Origin: Roseovarius sp. SCSIO 43702
GTDB lineage: Bacteria > Pseudomonadota > Alphaproteobacteria > Rhodobacterales > Rhodobacteraceae
DNA: 64,000 nt
Assembly: GCF_019599045.1 (NCBI RefSeq)
Contig: NZ_CP080623.1
Location: 1,076,501-1,140,500 of the forward strand
Direction of reading: 5' to 3'
The position numbers and the translations under genes are program-made. Under the pieces are notes generated by a model. The model saw only the letters and a program-made list of their open reading frames with translations. It searched no databases and was not told where the DNA came from. The first letter of the stretch is position 1; each line of letters starts with the position of its first letter. Positions 1 to 8,192 of the stretch are shown piece after piece.

Positions 1-1
1 C

Positions 2-670
2 GCGATTCCGGCCGACATGGTGGCGCAGTTCATGGCGCAGGCGCGGGCCGGGAATACCCGGTTCGAGAGGCCCTGGGTCGGCGCGATGGGGCAGCCGGTG
101 ACGTTCGACATGGCCGAGGCCCTGGGGCTGGAGGGGCCTTACGGTGTCGCACTGACCGACCTGCACGAGGCAAGCCCGCTGCGCGAGATAGGCTATGGCG
201 TGGGGGACGTGATCCTCGCGATCGACGATGCGCCCGTTTTCGCGCCCGAGGAAGTTCTCTACCATCTTTCGGTCGCGGGGGCCGGGGCGTCGGTCAAGGT
301 CGATGGCATCGTCGCGGGCCAGAGGCGCAGCGATACGCTGAGGCTGACATTGCCACCGGACGATCCGCCGCGGAACACCCTGACCACCGGGCCGCAGTCC
401 GCGATACCGGGGCTCACGCTATCGACGGTCAACCCGGCGGTTCAGACCGAGCGGAACCTTCCGCTGCGGGCCGAGGGGGTCATACTGGACGATCCAGGCC
501 GCGTGGGGGCGCGGTTGGGCCTGCGGGAGGGAGACATACTGCGCGGGGTGAACGGCGTGGAGGTCCGCGACGCGGTGGCGGCCGCGAAGGCGTTGCGGGT
601 CGCCACGCGGCGGCTCGAACTCGTCGTGGAGCGCGGGGGCCGGTCGATGGTCCTGCGCGTGCGGCTTTGA
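2..670 (+). CDS. HtrA/DegP-type serine protease, C-terminal part (5' end outside window)
   Basis: The reading frame is open from base 2, so this is the tail of a longer gene. The first residues (AIPADMV) match the end of a trypsin-like HtrA protease domain, where the family has a conserved G-F-A-I-P segment. Two PDZ-like regions follow: one around the GVALTDLHEASPL segment and one around the AEGVILDDPGRVG and REGDILRGVNG segments. HtrA proteases degrade or refold damaged periplasmic proteins. The catalytic triad lies outside the window, so activity cannot be judged. The stop is 4 bases before rarA, which suggests cotranscription. Confidence 0.8.
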   Translation, partial: AIPADMVAQFMAQARAGNTRFERPWVGAMGQPVTFDMAEALGLEGPYGVALTDLHEASPLREIGYGVGDVILAIDDAPVFAPEEVLYHLSVAGAGASVKVDGIVAGQRRSDTLRLTLPPDDPPRNTLTTGPQSAIPGLTLSTVNPAVQTERNLPLRAEGVILDDPGRVGARLGLREGDILRGVNGVEVRDAVAAAKALRVATRRLELVVERGGRSMVLRVRL

Positions 671-674
671 CGCG

Positions 675-1994
675 ATGGCGGACCTGTTCGACATAGCCGG
701 CGAAGAGGGAGGCGACGGCGAGGACGGAGCACCGCGCCCCCTTGCCGATCTTCTCAGACCCCGGAGCCTTGGCGAGGTGATCGGGCAGGAGCACGTCCTC
801 GGGCCGGATGCGCCGCTGGGTGTCATGCTGGCGCAGAAAAGCCTTGGCTCGCTCATCTTCTGGGGGCCGCCGGGGGTGGGCAAGACCACCATCGCGCGGC
901 TTCTGGCGGACGAAACCGACCTGCATTTCGTTCAGATCAGCGCGATCTTCACCGGCGTGCCCGAACTTCGCAAGGTCTTCGAGGAGGCCAAGCTGCGCCG
1001 CCGCACGGGGCGCGGCACGCTTCTGTTCGTCGACGAGATCCATCGCTTCAACAAGGCGCAGCAGGACGGATTCCTGCCCCATATGGAGGACGGGACGATC
1101 CTTCTTGTCGGGGCGACGACCGAGAACCCGAGCTTCGAGCTGAACGCCGCGCTTCTGAGCCGGTCGCAGGTGCTGGTGCTGGAGCGTCTTTCGCCCGCAG
1201 ATCTCGAACGCCTCGTGCAGCGGGCCGAGAAGGCCCTCGGCAAGACACTGCCGCTGACCGGGGAGGCGCGTGAGACGCTTCTGGAGATGGCGGACGGGGA
1301 TGGGCGCGCGCTTCTGAATCTGGTCGAACAGATCTCGCGCTGGGAGGTCGAGGGCAAGGTCGATCCCGCCGCCCTGGCCAAGCGGCTGATGAGGCGTGCG
1401 GCGGTCTACGACAAGGCCGGCGACGAACATTTCAACCTCATATCCGCGCTGCACAAGTCGGTGCGCGGCTCCGATCCCGACGCCGCGCTCTACTGGCTGG
1501 CGCGGATGCTGAAGGGGGGCGAGGACCCCCGCTATCTCGCGCGGCGGATCACCCGGATGGCGGTCGAGGATATCGGCCTGGCCGATCCCCAGGCGCAGGC
1601 GCACTGCCTGCAGGCGTGGCAGACCTACGAGCGGCTGGGCAGCCCCGAGGGAGAGCTGGCGCTGGCGCAGGCGGTGATCTACATCGCGCTGGCGCCGAAA
1701 TCGAACGCGGCCTACGTGGCCTACAAGGCCGCCATGCGCGAGGCCGACAGGACCGGAAGCCTGCCGCCGCCCAAGCATATCCGCAACGCGCCGACGAAGC
1801 TCATGAAGGACGAGGGCTACGGCGCGGGCTATGCCTACGACCACGATGCCGAGGACGGCTTTTCAGGGCAGAACTATTTCCCCGAAGGCATGAAACGGCT
1901 TGTCGCTTACGAGCCGGTCGAGCGCGGTTTCGAGCGCGAATTGAAGCGGCGCCTCGACTGGTTCGTCAAGCAGCGGAGCCGGCGCGGCGACTGA
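675..1994 (+). CDS. rarA: Replication-associated recombination protein A (RarA/MgsA), AAA+ ATPase
   Basis: The product has 439 residues, the usual length of the RarA/WRNIP1 family. Walker A is GPPGVGKT at residues 64-71 and Walker B is LLFVDE at 116-121, followed by the family's IHRFNK segment. The sensor region with GATTENPSFE is also present. The C-terminal half matches the RarA oligomerisation domain (AIRGSDPDAALYW-like and ARRITRMAVEDIG segments). RarA acts at stalled replication forks as a clamp-loader-like ATPase. The gene starts 4 bases after the protease stop. Confidence 0.95.
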   Translation: MADLFDIAGEEGGDGEDGAPRPLADLLRPRSLGEVIGQEHVLGPDAPLGVMLAQKSLGSLIFWGPPGVGKTTIARLLADETDLHFVQISAIFTGVPELRKVFEEAKLRRRTGRGTLLFVDEIHRFNKAQQDGFLPHMEDGTILLVGATTENPSFELNAALLSRSQVLVLERLSPADLERLVQRAEKALGKTLPLTGEARETLLEMADGDGRALLNLVEQISRWEVEGKVDPAALAKRLMRRAAVYDKAGDEHFNLISALHKSVRGSDPDAALYWLARMLKGGEDPRYLARRITRMAVEDIGLADPQAQAHCLQAWQTYERLGSPEGELALAQAVIYIALAPKSNAAYVAYKAAMREADRTGSLPPPKHIRNAPTKLMKDEGYGAGYAYDHDAEDGFSGQNYFPEGMKRLVAYEPVERGFERELKRRLDWFVKQRSRRGD

Positions 1995-2107
1995 AAGGGT
2001 GCCGGAAGAAACGGCGCAGGGCCGGGTGGCGCTCGGCCGGATTTCATGTTTCACTTGGCGCACAAGGGGATCGCGCTAGGTCGTTTCCCAAGCTCATGCG
2101 TGAGCAC

Positions 2108-2130
2108 GCGGACACCGCATGCATGTCCGC
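2108..2130. promoter_or_regulatory. Perfect inverted repeat upstream of the first binding-protein gene
   Basis: GCGGACA at 2108-2114 and TGTCCGC at 2124-2130 form a 7-base perfect inverted repeat, 45 bases before the start of the first transporter gene. The 180-base gap after rarA must hold this operon's promoter, but no clear sigma-70 boxes are visible. The repeat could be an operator or an mRNA hairpin. Function is inferred from position only. Confidence 0.35.
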
Positions 2131-2175
2131 CTCGAAAATCAGATTTTTCTTCAGCACCTTACGACAGGAGGCATC

Positions 2176-3786
2176 ATGACGAATCCATCGGACAAGATCC
2201 TTATCGACAAGCTGGCGCACGCCGCCCGAGCGGGCAGCATCTCGCGCCGGTCCTTCATGCACTACGCCATGGCGACCGGCATGTCGGCTTCCGCCGCGAC
2301 AGGTCTCTGGACCACCAAGGCGAATGCCGCGCCGCAGAAGGGCGGGACGTTCCGTTTCGGCATCCATGACGGGAACACTTCGGACACGCATGATCCGGGC
2401 ACCTACGTGACGCGCCAGATGATCTATCTCGCGCACCAGTATCGAAGCTACCTGACGATGATCAATCCCGACGGCTCGCTCGGCCCGGACCTCGCGACGG
2501 AATGGAGCGCGAATGACGACGCGTCCGAGTGGACCTTCAAGCTCAACGAGAATGCGTCCTTCCACAGCGGCAAGCCCGTCACCTCGGAGGATGTGAAGGC
2601 ATCGCTGAACCATCACCGGGGCGAGGACAGCAGCTCGGCCGCCAAGGCGCTTCTGGCCTCGGTGAGCGACATCACGACGGATGGCGATCACACGGTCATC
2701 GTGACGCTGGACAGCGGGAATGCCGATCTTCCCTGGCTCATGACGGATTATCACTTCGCGATCTGTCCGGCCGATGGCGAGGGCGGTATCGAGTGGAAAT
2801 CCGGCGATGGCTCCGGCCCCTACAAGATCGACGGCGGCGAGTTCGGCGTGCAGTGGCAATTGAGCCGGCATGACGGGTGGCACCTTGACGGGGCGTATTT
2901 CGACGATCTGGTCATGCTCGTCCTGAACGACTCGAACGCGCGACAGTCTGCCCTCGTCACGGGCGACGTGGACGCCGTGTCGCTTGTCGATCTCAAGACG
3001 AAATCGCTTCTGGAGCGTGACCCGAGCATCGTGATCGAGAGTGTGCCCTCGGCCGCGGCGATCACCATGCCGATGCATTGCGACACGGCGCCGTTCGACG
3101 ACGTCAAGGTGCGCAACGCGCTCAAGCTCGCGATGGACCGCGACGAGGTGATCGAGAAGATCGCCTTCGGTGAGGCGACCAAGGGCAACGATTTCCACCA
3201 CTCTCCCGCGATGCCGTATTGGCCCGAAGGGATCGAGCAGCGCGAATACGATCCCGACAAGGCCAGGTCGCTTCTGAAGGAGGCGGGTGCCGAGGGGCTC
3301 AACGTGTCCATCAGCACGGCGGATTCGGTGTTCTCGGGGGCGGTGGACATGGCCGTTCTCTATGCCGCGCAGGCCAAGAAGGCCGGCATCAACGTCGAGG
3401 TCGTCCGCGAGCCGAGCGACGGCTACTACTCGGATGTCTGGCTCAAGAAACCCTTCTGCCTCGTTTCCTGGGGCGCGCGGCCCACGCCGGACGTCATGTA
3501 CACGCTGGCCTACAAGGCCGACGCGGCGTGGAACGAGACGAAGTGGCAGAACGAGAGGTTCAACGAACTTCTGCTTCAGGCGAAGAGCGAGCTCGACAAC
3601 GAGCTGCGCAAGGAGATGTATACCGAGATGGCGCAGATCCTGCGCGACGACGGCGGGCTGCTCCTGCCGTTCTTCAACAACTTCGTCTATGCGCGCCGCG
3701 ACAACGTGATGCGGGGCGATAATCTCGCGGCAAGCTGGGAGCTTGACGGCGCCCGCGCGCCGAGCCGTTGGTGGTTCGCGAGCTAA
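2176..3786 (+). CDS. ABC transporter substrate-binding protein, peptide/opine type (SBP family 5), Tat-exported, paralogue 1
   Basis: The product has 536 residues and is a periplasmic solute receptor of the DppA/OppA family. The N-terminus carries a twin-arginine signal (SRRSF at residues 23-27) with an A-N-A cleavage site near residue 51, so it is probably exported folded. The start at 2176 has a strong AGGAG site; an in-frame ATG at 2119 lacks one and would spoil the signal. Family features include the PDGSLGPDLATEW and ARPTPDVMY segments. It is collinear with the paralogue at 4074 without visible gaps, with long shared stretches (GNDFHHSPAMP, EGIEQREYDP). The substrate is unknown. Confidence 0.9.
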   Translation: MTNPSDKILIDKLAHAARAGSISRRSFMHYAMATGMSASAATGLWTTKANAAPQKGGTFRFGIHDGNTSDTHDPGTYVTRQMIYLAHQYRSYLTMINPDGSLGPDLATEWSANDDASEWTFKLNENASFHSGKPVTSEDVKASLNHHRGEDSSSAAKALLASVSDITTDGDHTVIVTLDSGNADLPWLMTDYHFAICPADGEGGIEWKSGDGSGPYKIDGGEFGVQWQLSRHDGWHLDGAYFDDLVMLVLNDSNARQSALVTGDVDAVSLVDLKTKSLLERDPSIVIESVPSAAAITMPMHCDTAPFDDVKVRNALKLAMDRDEVIEKIAFGEATKGNDFHHSPAMPYWPEGIEQREYDPDKARSLLKEAGAEGLNVSISTADSVFSGAVDMAVLYAAQAKKAGINVEVVREPSDGYYSDVWLKKPFCLVSWGARPTPDVMYTLAYKADAAWNETKWQNERFNELLLQAKSELDNELRKEMYTEMAQILRDDGGLLLPFFNNFVYARRDNVMRGDNLAASWELDGARAPSRWWFAS

Positions 3787-3805
3787 GGCAGAGTCCGCGA
3801 CGCAA

Positions 3806-3841
3806 CGAGGGGTCCGGCGCGGTCGTGCGCCGGGCCCTTCG
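3806..3841 (+). terminator. Stem-loop after the first binding-protein gene (processing or attenuation hairpin)
   Basis: An 11-base stem (3810-3820 with 3827-3837, one G-U pair) extends to about 15 pairs if the flanks are counted, around a 6-base loop. It begins 20 bases after the stop and has no T-run. Such hairpins after binding-protein genes usually protect the upstream mRNA, giving more receptor than permease. The rest of the gap to 4073 shows only a ribosome binding site for the next gene. Confidence 0.6.
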
Positions 3842-4073
3842 CGGTCGTGACGGGGGCCTGACGAGACGATTCAGGCAGACTGACCGGCTTCACATTCGCT
3901 CCATCCGCCGCACAAAAGGCTGGAAACACGCGGAACTTCGTGTTTTGCTTGCCGCATGTCGTTTTCAGGCCGCCAGAAACCCCGTTTAGACGAAACTCTG
4001 GACCCTCCATTCCACCTCTCAGGGTGAAACGGACGACGCACTACACAAAAAAACAAGAACTCAGGGAGATGAG

Positions 4074-5684
4074 ATGAGTAATTCGGAAAAGGACTACATG
4101 ATGGACCGTCTGGCGGCCGAAGCCCGTATGGGCCGGATCTCGCGACGGTCCTTCATGCATTATTCGATGGCCGCGGGCCTGACCGCGTCGGCCGCGACCG
4201 GGCTGTGGACCAGTTCGGCCAAGGCCGCGCCGCAGAAGGGCGGGACGCTGCGCGTGGCCCAGCATGACGGGAACACCTCGGATCAGCACGATCCCGGTCA
4301 ATACCAGTCGAACTTCGAGATCGGCTATGGCCACACGGTGCGCGCCTATCTCACCATGATCAATCCCGACGGGTCGCTTGGCCCCGACGTGGCGAAGGAA
4401 TGGTCGGCCACGCCGGACGCGGCCGAGTGGACCTTCGTGATCAACGAGAACGCCACGTTCCACGATGGCAACAAGGTGACGGGTGCGGATGTGGTCGCGT
4501 CGCTGAACCATCACCGGGGCGACAACACGACCTCGGCGGCGAAGTCGCTCTTGACGGATGTGGAGGAGATCAAGGACAATGGCGACAACTCGGTCACGAT
4601 CACGCTTTCGGGCGGGAATGCCGATCTGCCGTGGCTCATGACCGACTACCACCTCGCCATCCTGCCGGCGAACGAGGATGGCTCGATCAACTGGCAGTCC
4701 GGCATCGGTTGCGGCCCTTACAAGATGGTCGAGCTCGAATTCGGGGTCGGCGGACGCTTCGTCCGGCACGAGGACTGGCACGGCGAGGGCGCGTGGTTCG
4801 ACGAGGTGCAAGTCCTTGTCATCAACGACCCGAACGCACGCCAGACCGCGCTTGTCACCGGCGACGTCGATACGGCCAGCCTTCTCGACAACAAGACGCT
4901 GGCGCTTCTGTCGCGCAATCCGCAGGTCGAGATCGACAACGTGGCCTCGGCCCAGGCCATCACCATGCCGATGCATTGCGATGTCGCGCCCTTCGACAAC
5001 GTGGACGTGCGCAACGCGCTGAAGCTCGCGATCAACCGCGAGGAACTGATCGAGAAGATCACCTTCGGCGCGGCGACGGTCGGCAACGACTTCCACCACT
5101 CGCCGGCGATGCCCTATTTCCCGGAAGGGATCGAGCAGCGCGAATACGACCCCGAGCAGGCGAAATCCCTGCTCAAGAAGGCGGGCATGGAAGGGCTCAC
5201 GGTCAATTTCTCGACCGCCGACTCGATCACCACCGGCGCCGTGGACGCGGCCGTGCTCTATGCCGAGCACGCCAAGGAAGCGGGCATCACGATCAACGTC
5301 GTGCGCGAGCCCAATGACGGCTACTGGTCGGATGTCTGGCTCGAGAAGCCGTGGTGCATGGTGACGTGGGGCGCACGCCCGACGCCCGACGTGATGTACA
5401 GCCTCGCCTACAAGGAGGGCGCGGACTGGAACGAGTCGCATTGGGTCAATGACGAGTTCAACAAGCTGCTCCAGCAGGGCAAGGCGGAGCTCGACCAGGA
5501 GAAGCGCAAGCAGATCTATCACGACATGGCGCTTCTGGCGCGCAACGACGGGGGCACGGTCATCCCGTATTTCCCGAACTTCATCTACGGCCGTCGGTCG
5601 AACGTGAAGCATACCGGCGCCCTGGCCCCCTCGTGGCAGATGGATGGCTACCGCTATGCGAGCCGCTGGTGGTTCGAAAGCTGA
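4074..5684 (+). CDS. ABC transporter substrate-binding protein, peptide/opine type (SBP family 5), Tat-exported, paralogue 2
   Basis: The product has 536 residues, exactly the length of its upstream neighbour, and is clearly a tandem duplicate by eye. It has the same SRRSF twin-arginine motif at residues 23-27 and an A-K-A cleavage site near residue 51. A good ribosome site (AGGGAG) precedes the ATG. Divergence is scattered along the protein rather than confined to one block, so the two receptors may bind different ligands for the same permease. A hairpin follows (5695-5720). Confidence 0.9.
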   Translation: MSNSEKDYMMDRLAAEARMGRISRRSFMHYSMAAGLTASAATGLWTSSAKAAPQKGGTLRVAQHDGNTSDQHDPGQYQSNFEIGYGHTVRAYLTMINPDGSLGPDVAKEWSATPDAAEWTFVINENATFHDGNKVTGADVVASLNHHRGDNTTSAAKSLLTDVEEIKDNGDNSVTITLSGGNADLPWLMTDYHLAILPANEDGSINWQSGIGCGPYKMVELEFGVGGRFVRHEDWHGEGAWFDEVQVLVINDPNARQTALVTGDVDTASLLDNKTLALLSRNPQVEIDNVASAQAITMPMHCDVAPFDNVDVRNALKLAINREELIEKITFGAATVGNDFHHSPAMPYFPEGIEQREYDPEQAKSLLKKAGMEGLTVNFSTADSITTGAVDAAVLYAEHAKEAGITINVVREPNDGYWSDVWLEKPWCMVTWGARPTPDVMYSLAYKEGADWNESHWVNDEFNKLLQQGKAELDQEKRKQIYHDMALLARNDGGTVIPYFPNFIYGRRSNVKHTGALAPSWQMDGYRYASRWWFES

Positions 5685-5694
5685 TCCCGAACGA

Positions 5695-5720
5695 CACCCG
5701 GCGTCACGCGGCGCCGGGTG
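5695..5720 (+). terminator. Stem-loop after the second binding-protein gene
   Basis: CACCCGGCG (5695-5703) pairs perfectly with CGCCGGGTG (5712-5720) around an 8-base loop, 11 bases after the stop codon. There is no T-run, so it is more likely a stabilising or partially terminating hairpin than a full terminator. It is the counterpart of the hairpin after the first binding-protein gene. Confidence 0.6.
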
Positions 5721-5829
5721 CACCTTATCGAGCGCCTGCGCCCGCTTCCCGACGCGGCGGGCGCGCTCGACCCACTCCCGTTCGACACGAAGAAATCAGG
5801 CGCCGTGCAGGGCGCGGCGGGACAATTCG

Positions 5830-5857
5830 TTGACGCCTCGTGGCATATCCCTAAGTT
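5830..5857 (+). promoter_or_regulatory. Possible sigma-70 promoter before the permease genes
   Basis: TTGACG (5830-5835), a 16-base spacer and TAAGTT (5852-5857) resemble a housekeeping promoter, 33 bases before the permease start. It could give the permease and ATPase genes their own transcription, separate from the binding proteins. Visual match only. Confidence 0.4.
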
Positions 5858-5889
5858 GGGACAAACAAAAACGATAACAGGAGGGACAC

Positions 5890-6846
5890 ATGGGAGACAT
5901 ACTGAGCCTCGTTGCAAAACGACTCGGTCTTGGTCTTTTCATCTTGTTCGTGATTTCGGTCATCATCTTTTTCATGGTCGAAGCACTGCCGGGTGACATC
6001 GCACAAGCCGTTCTGGGGCAGGGCGCGACGCCCGAGAACCTCGCGGCGCTGCGCAAGGAGATGGGCCTCGATCAACCCGCGATCGTGCGGTACTTCGAGT
6101 GGCTTGTCGGCGCTCTGACCTTCGATTTCGGAACCTCGGTCGTGACCGGAAACTCCGTGGCCGCCATCATCGGCGACCGTTTCACGAAAACGCTTTTCCT
6201 GGCTGCCTATGCGGCGGTGATCGCGGTGCCGGTGGCCATCATCCTCGGCATCATCGTGGCGCTTCTGCGCAACACGATCTTCGACCGGGTGGCGAACGTG
6301 GTGACGCTGAGCTTCATCTCGTCGCCGGAGTTCTTCCTCGGCTATATCCTGATCCTCTACTTCGCCGTCCAGTGGGGCATGTTCCCCGCGATCTCGAGCG
6401 TGCGCGAGGGGATGGGGTTCTTCGAGCTTCTGGAGCGAACCTTCCTTCCGGCGCTGACGCTCGTTCTCGTGGTCGTGGCGCACATGATGCGGATGACGCG
6501 GGCGGCGATCATCAACCTCCTCGCCTCGCCCTATATCGAGATGGCGAAGCTCAAGGGCGTGCCGCCCTGGAAGGTGATCGTGCGGCACGCGCTGCCGAAC
6601 GCCTGGGCGCCCATCATCAACGTGATCGCGCTCAACCTCGCCTATCTCATCACCGGCGTGGTCCTCGTCGAGGTGGTCTTCGTCTACCCCGGTATCGGTC
6701 AGGCGCTTGTCGATGCGGTGAGCAAACGCGACTTCCCGATCGTGCAGGCCGTATGCCTCATCTTCGCGGCGACCTTCATCCTGCTCAACCTCGCGGCTGA
6801 CGTGGGCTCTATTCTCACGAACCCGCGCCTGCGGCACCCGAAATAA
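5890..6846 (+). CDS. ABC transporter permease, DppB/OppB type
   Basis: This 318-residue inner-membrane protein has the length and layout of DppB: a first membrane helix near residues 12-32, then a five-helix BPD_transp_1 core. The coupling (EAA) loop is seen around EMAKLKGVPPWKV followed by HALPNA. The start has a strong AGGAGG site. It forms the translocation path together with the next gene, 13 bases downstream. Confidence 0.92.
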   Translation: MGDILSLVAKRLGLGLFILFVISVIIFFMVEALPGDIAQAVLGQGATPENLAALRKEMGLDQPAIVRYFEWLVGALTFDFGTSVVTGNSVAAIIGDRFTKTLFLAAYAAVIAVPVAIILGIIVALLRNTIFDRVANVVTLSFISSPEFFLGYILILYFAVQWGMFPAISSVREGMGFFELLERTFLPALTLVLVVVAHMMRMTRAAIINLLASPYIEMAKLKGVPPWKVIVRHALPNAWAPIINVIALNLAYLITGVVLVEVVFVYPGIGQALVDAVSKRDFPIVQAVCLIFAATFILLNLAADVGSILTNPRLRHPK

Positions 6847-6859
6847 GGAGGGCTGAGAC

Positions 6860-8191
6860 ATGGACGGAACGGAACAGGCGACGATTTTCGGTATCTCGGA
6901 AACGGCATTCGTCATCTTCTACTTCGCGGTGATCCTCGGCGGATCATGCCTCGCGGCATTCTACAACAGGCGCGGCCCCTTCATGCTGCTCTTCGGGCTC
7001 ACGCTGGTTTCCATCGTGCTGGGCATCGTGGGCGGCGTGGGAGGTCTTCGGACCATCGCGGTCGCGGCGGTGCTTCTGGCCTTCGCGGCAATGCTCTCCT
7101 ACGGCTTCCGCGAGTTTCTCATCAACGTGGTGGGCGTGTTCAGCAACGAACTGGCCAAGGAGTTGCGGACCGCGCCGCTGACCGCGGGGTTCGGGATGTT
7201 CATCATCTTCATCTACGCGGTGGCGGCGATCTTCGCCCCGGCGATCGCGCCCTATGGCGAGGCGGAAGTGATTTCCTCGGCCTTCGCGCCGGCGGATGAA
7301 AACATGCTTCTGGGCGCCGACCAGCTTGGGCGGGACATGTTCAGCCGTGTCATCTACGGCGCGCGGAACACCGTCTCGCTCGCGCTCGTGGGGACGACGC
7401 TGGCCTTCATCCTGGGCGCGCTCGCGGGGCTTCTTGCGGCGGTCAGGGGCGGATGGTTCGACCAGGCGATGGGCCGGACGGCGGATGTGATCATGTCGAT
7501 CCCGTCGCTCATCTTCGGTCTTCTGATGGTGTCGATCTTCGGCTCGCTCGCCACGAACCCGGCCTGGCTTCGGATGTTCAGCGGCAACGTGGGGCAGGCG
7601 GATTACTTCCTCGGCGTCGCGCTGATGTGCTTCTTCGGCTTCCTCGTGGGACTGCTGGTGCTGGCCACGGTGGCCGAGACGTTCCTGGGCTGGATCATCA
7701 CGAGCCTGATCTCGGGGGGCGTCATCCTGGTCTTCGCGCTGGGGCTTGCGACCGTCTTCAACTCGTCCGAGATCATCCTCATCCTCGTGGTGTCGGTGAT
7801 CTACTCGCCGAGGGTCTACCGATTGACCAGGGCGGTGGCGGGCAACGTGGTCGTGATGGATTACATCGAGGCCGCGCGCCTGCGGGGCGAGCGCCGCTGG
7901 TACCTCATCCGGCGCGAGATCCTGCCCAACTCGACCGCGCCGCTGGTGGCGGAGTTCGGCCTGGAGTTCTGCTTCGTCTTCCTGCTGATCTCGGGCCTGT
8001 CGTTCCTCGGCCTCGGCATCCAGCCGCCGACCGCGGATTGGGGGTCGATGGTGAAGGAGAATGCCACGCTGATCTCCTTCGGGGAAATCACGCCGCTTAT
8101 CCCGGCAGCCGCGATCGCGCTGTTGACGGTGGCGGTGAACTTCGTCGTCGACTGGATGCTTTTCCGGTCCTCCGGCCTGAAGGAGAATTGA
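6860..8191 (+). CDS. ABC transporter permease, DppC/OppC type, enlarged (443 residues)
   Basis: The core is DppC-like: an APYGEAE-type region, LLGADQLGRDMFSR near residues 151-164, the coupling loop around DYIEAARLRGERRW, and the typical SFLGLGIQPPTADWG near the end. It is unusually long. Usual family members have about 300 residues. Here roughly 110 extra N-terminal residues add several hydrophobic helices, and an extra hydrophobic stretch (roughly residues 228-300) sits inside the permease domain. It ends 1 base before the ATPase start, so translation is probably coupled. No frameshift is apparent. Confidence 0.9.
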   Translation: MDGTEQATIFGISETAFVIFYFAVILGGSCLAAFYNRRGPFMLLFGLTLVSIVLGIVGGVGGLRTIAVAAVLLAFAAMLSYGFREFLINVVGVFSNELAKELRTAPLTAGFGMFIIFIYAVAAIFAPAIAPYGEAEVISSAFAPADENMLLGADQLGRDMFSRVIYGARNTVSLALVGTTLAFILGALAGLLAAVRGGWFDQAMGRTADVIMSIPSLIFGLLMVSIFGSLATNPAWLRMFSGNVGQADYFLGVALMCFFGFLVGLLVLATVAETFLGWIITSLISGGVILVFALGLATVFNSSEIILILVVSVIYSPRVYRLTRAVAGNVVVMDYIEAARLRGERRWYLIRREILPNSTAPLVAEFGLEFCFVFLLISGLSFLGLGIQPPTADWGSMVKENATLISFGEITPLIPAAAIALLTVAVNFVVDWMLFRSSGLKEN

Positions 8192-8192
8192 T

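Noticed and set aside
4041..5723. Minus-strand open frame opposite the second binding protein
   Set aside because: The plus-strand gene has a Tat signal, ribosome site and family motifs. The antisense product is an Arg/His/Val-rich artefact; a similar antisense frame exists opposite the paralogue.
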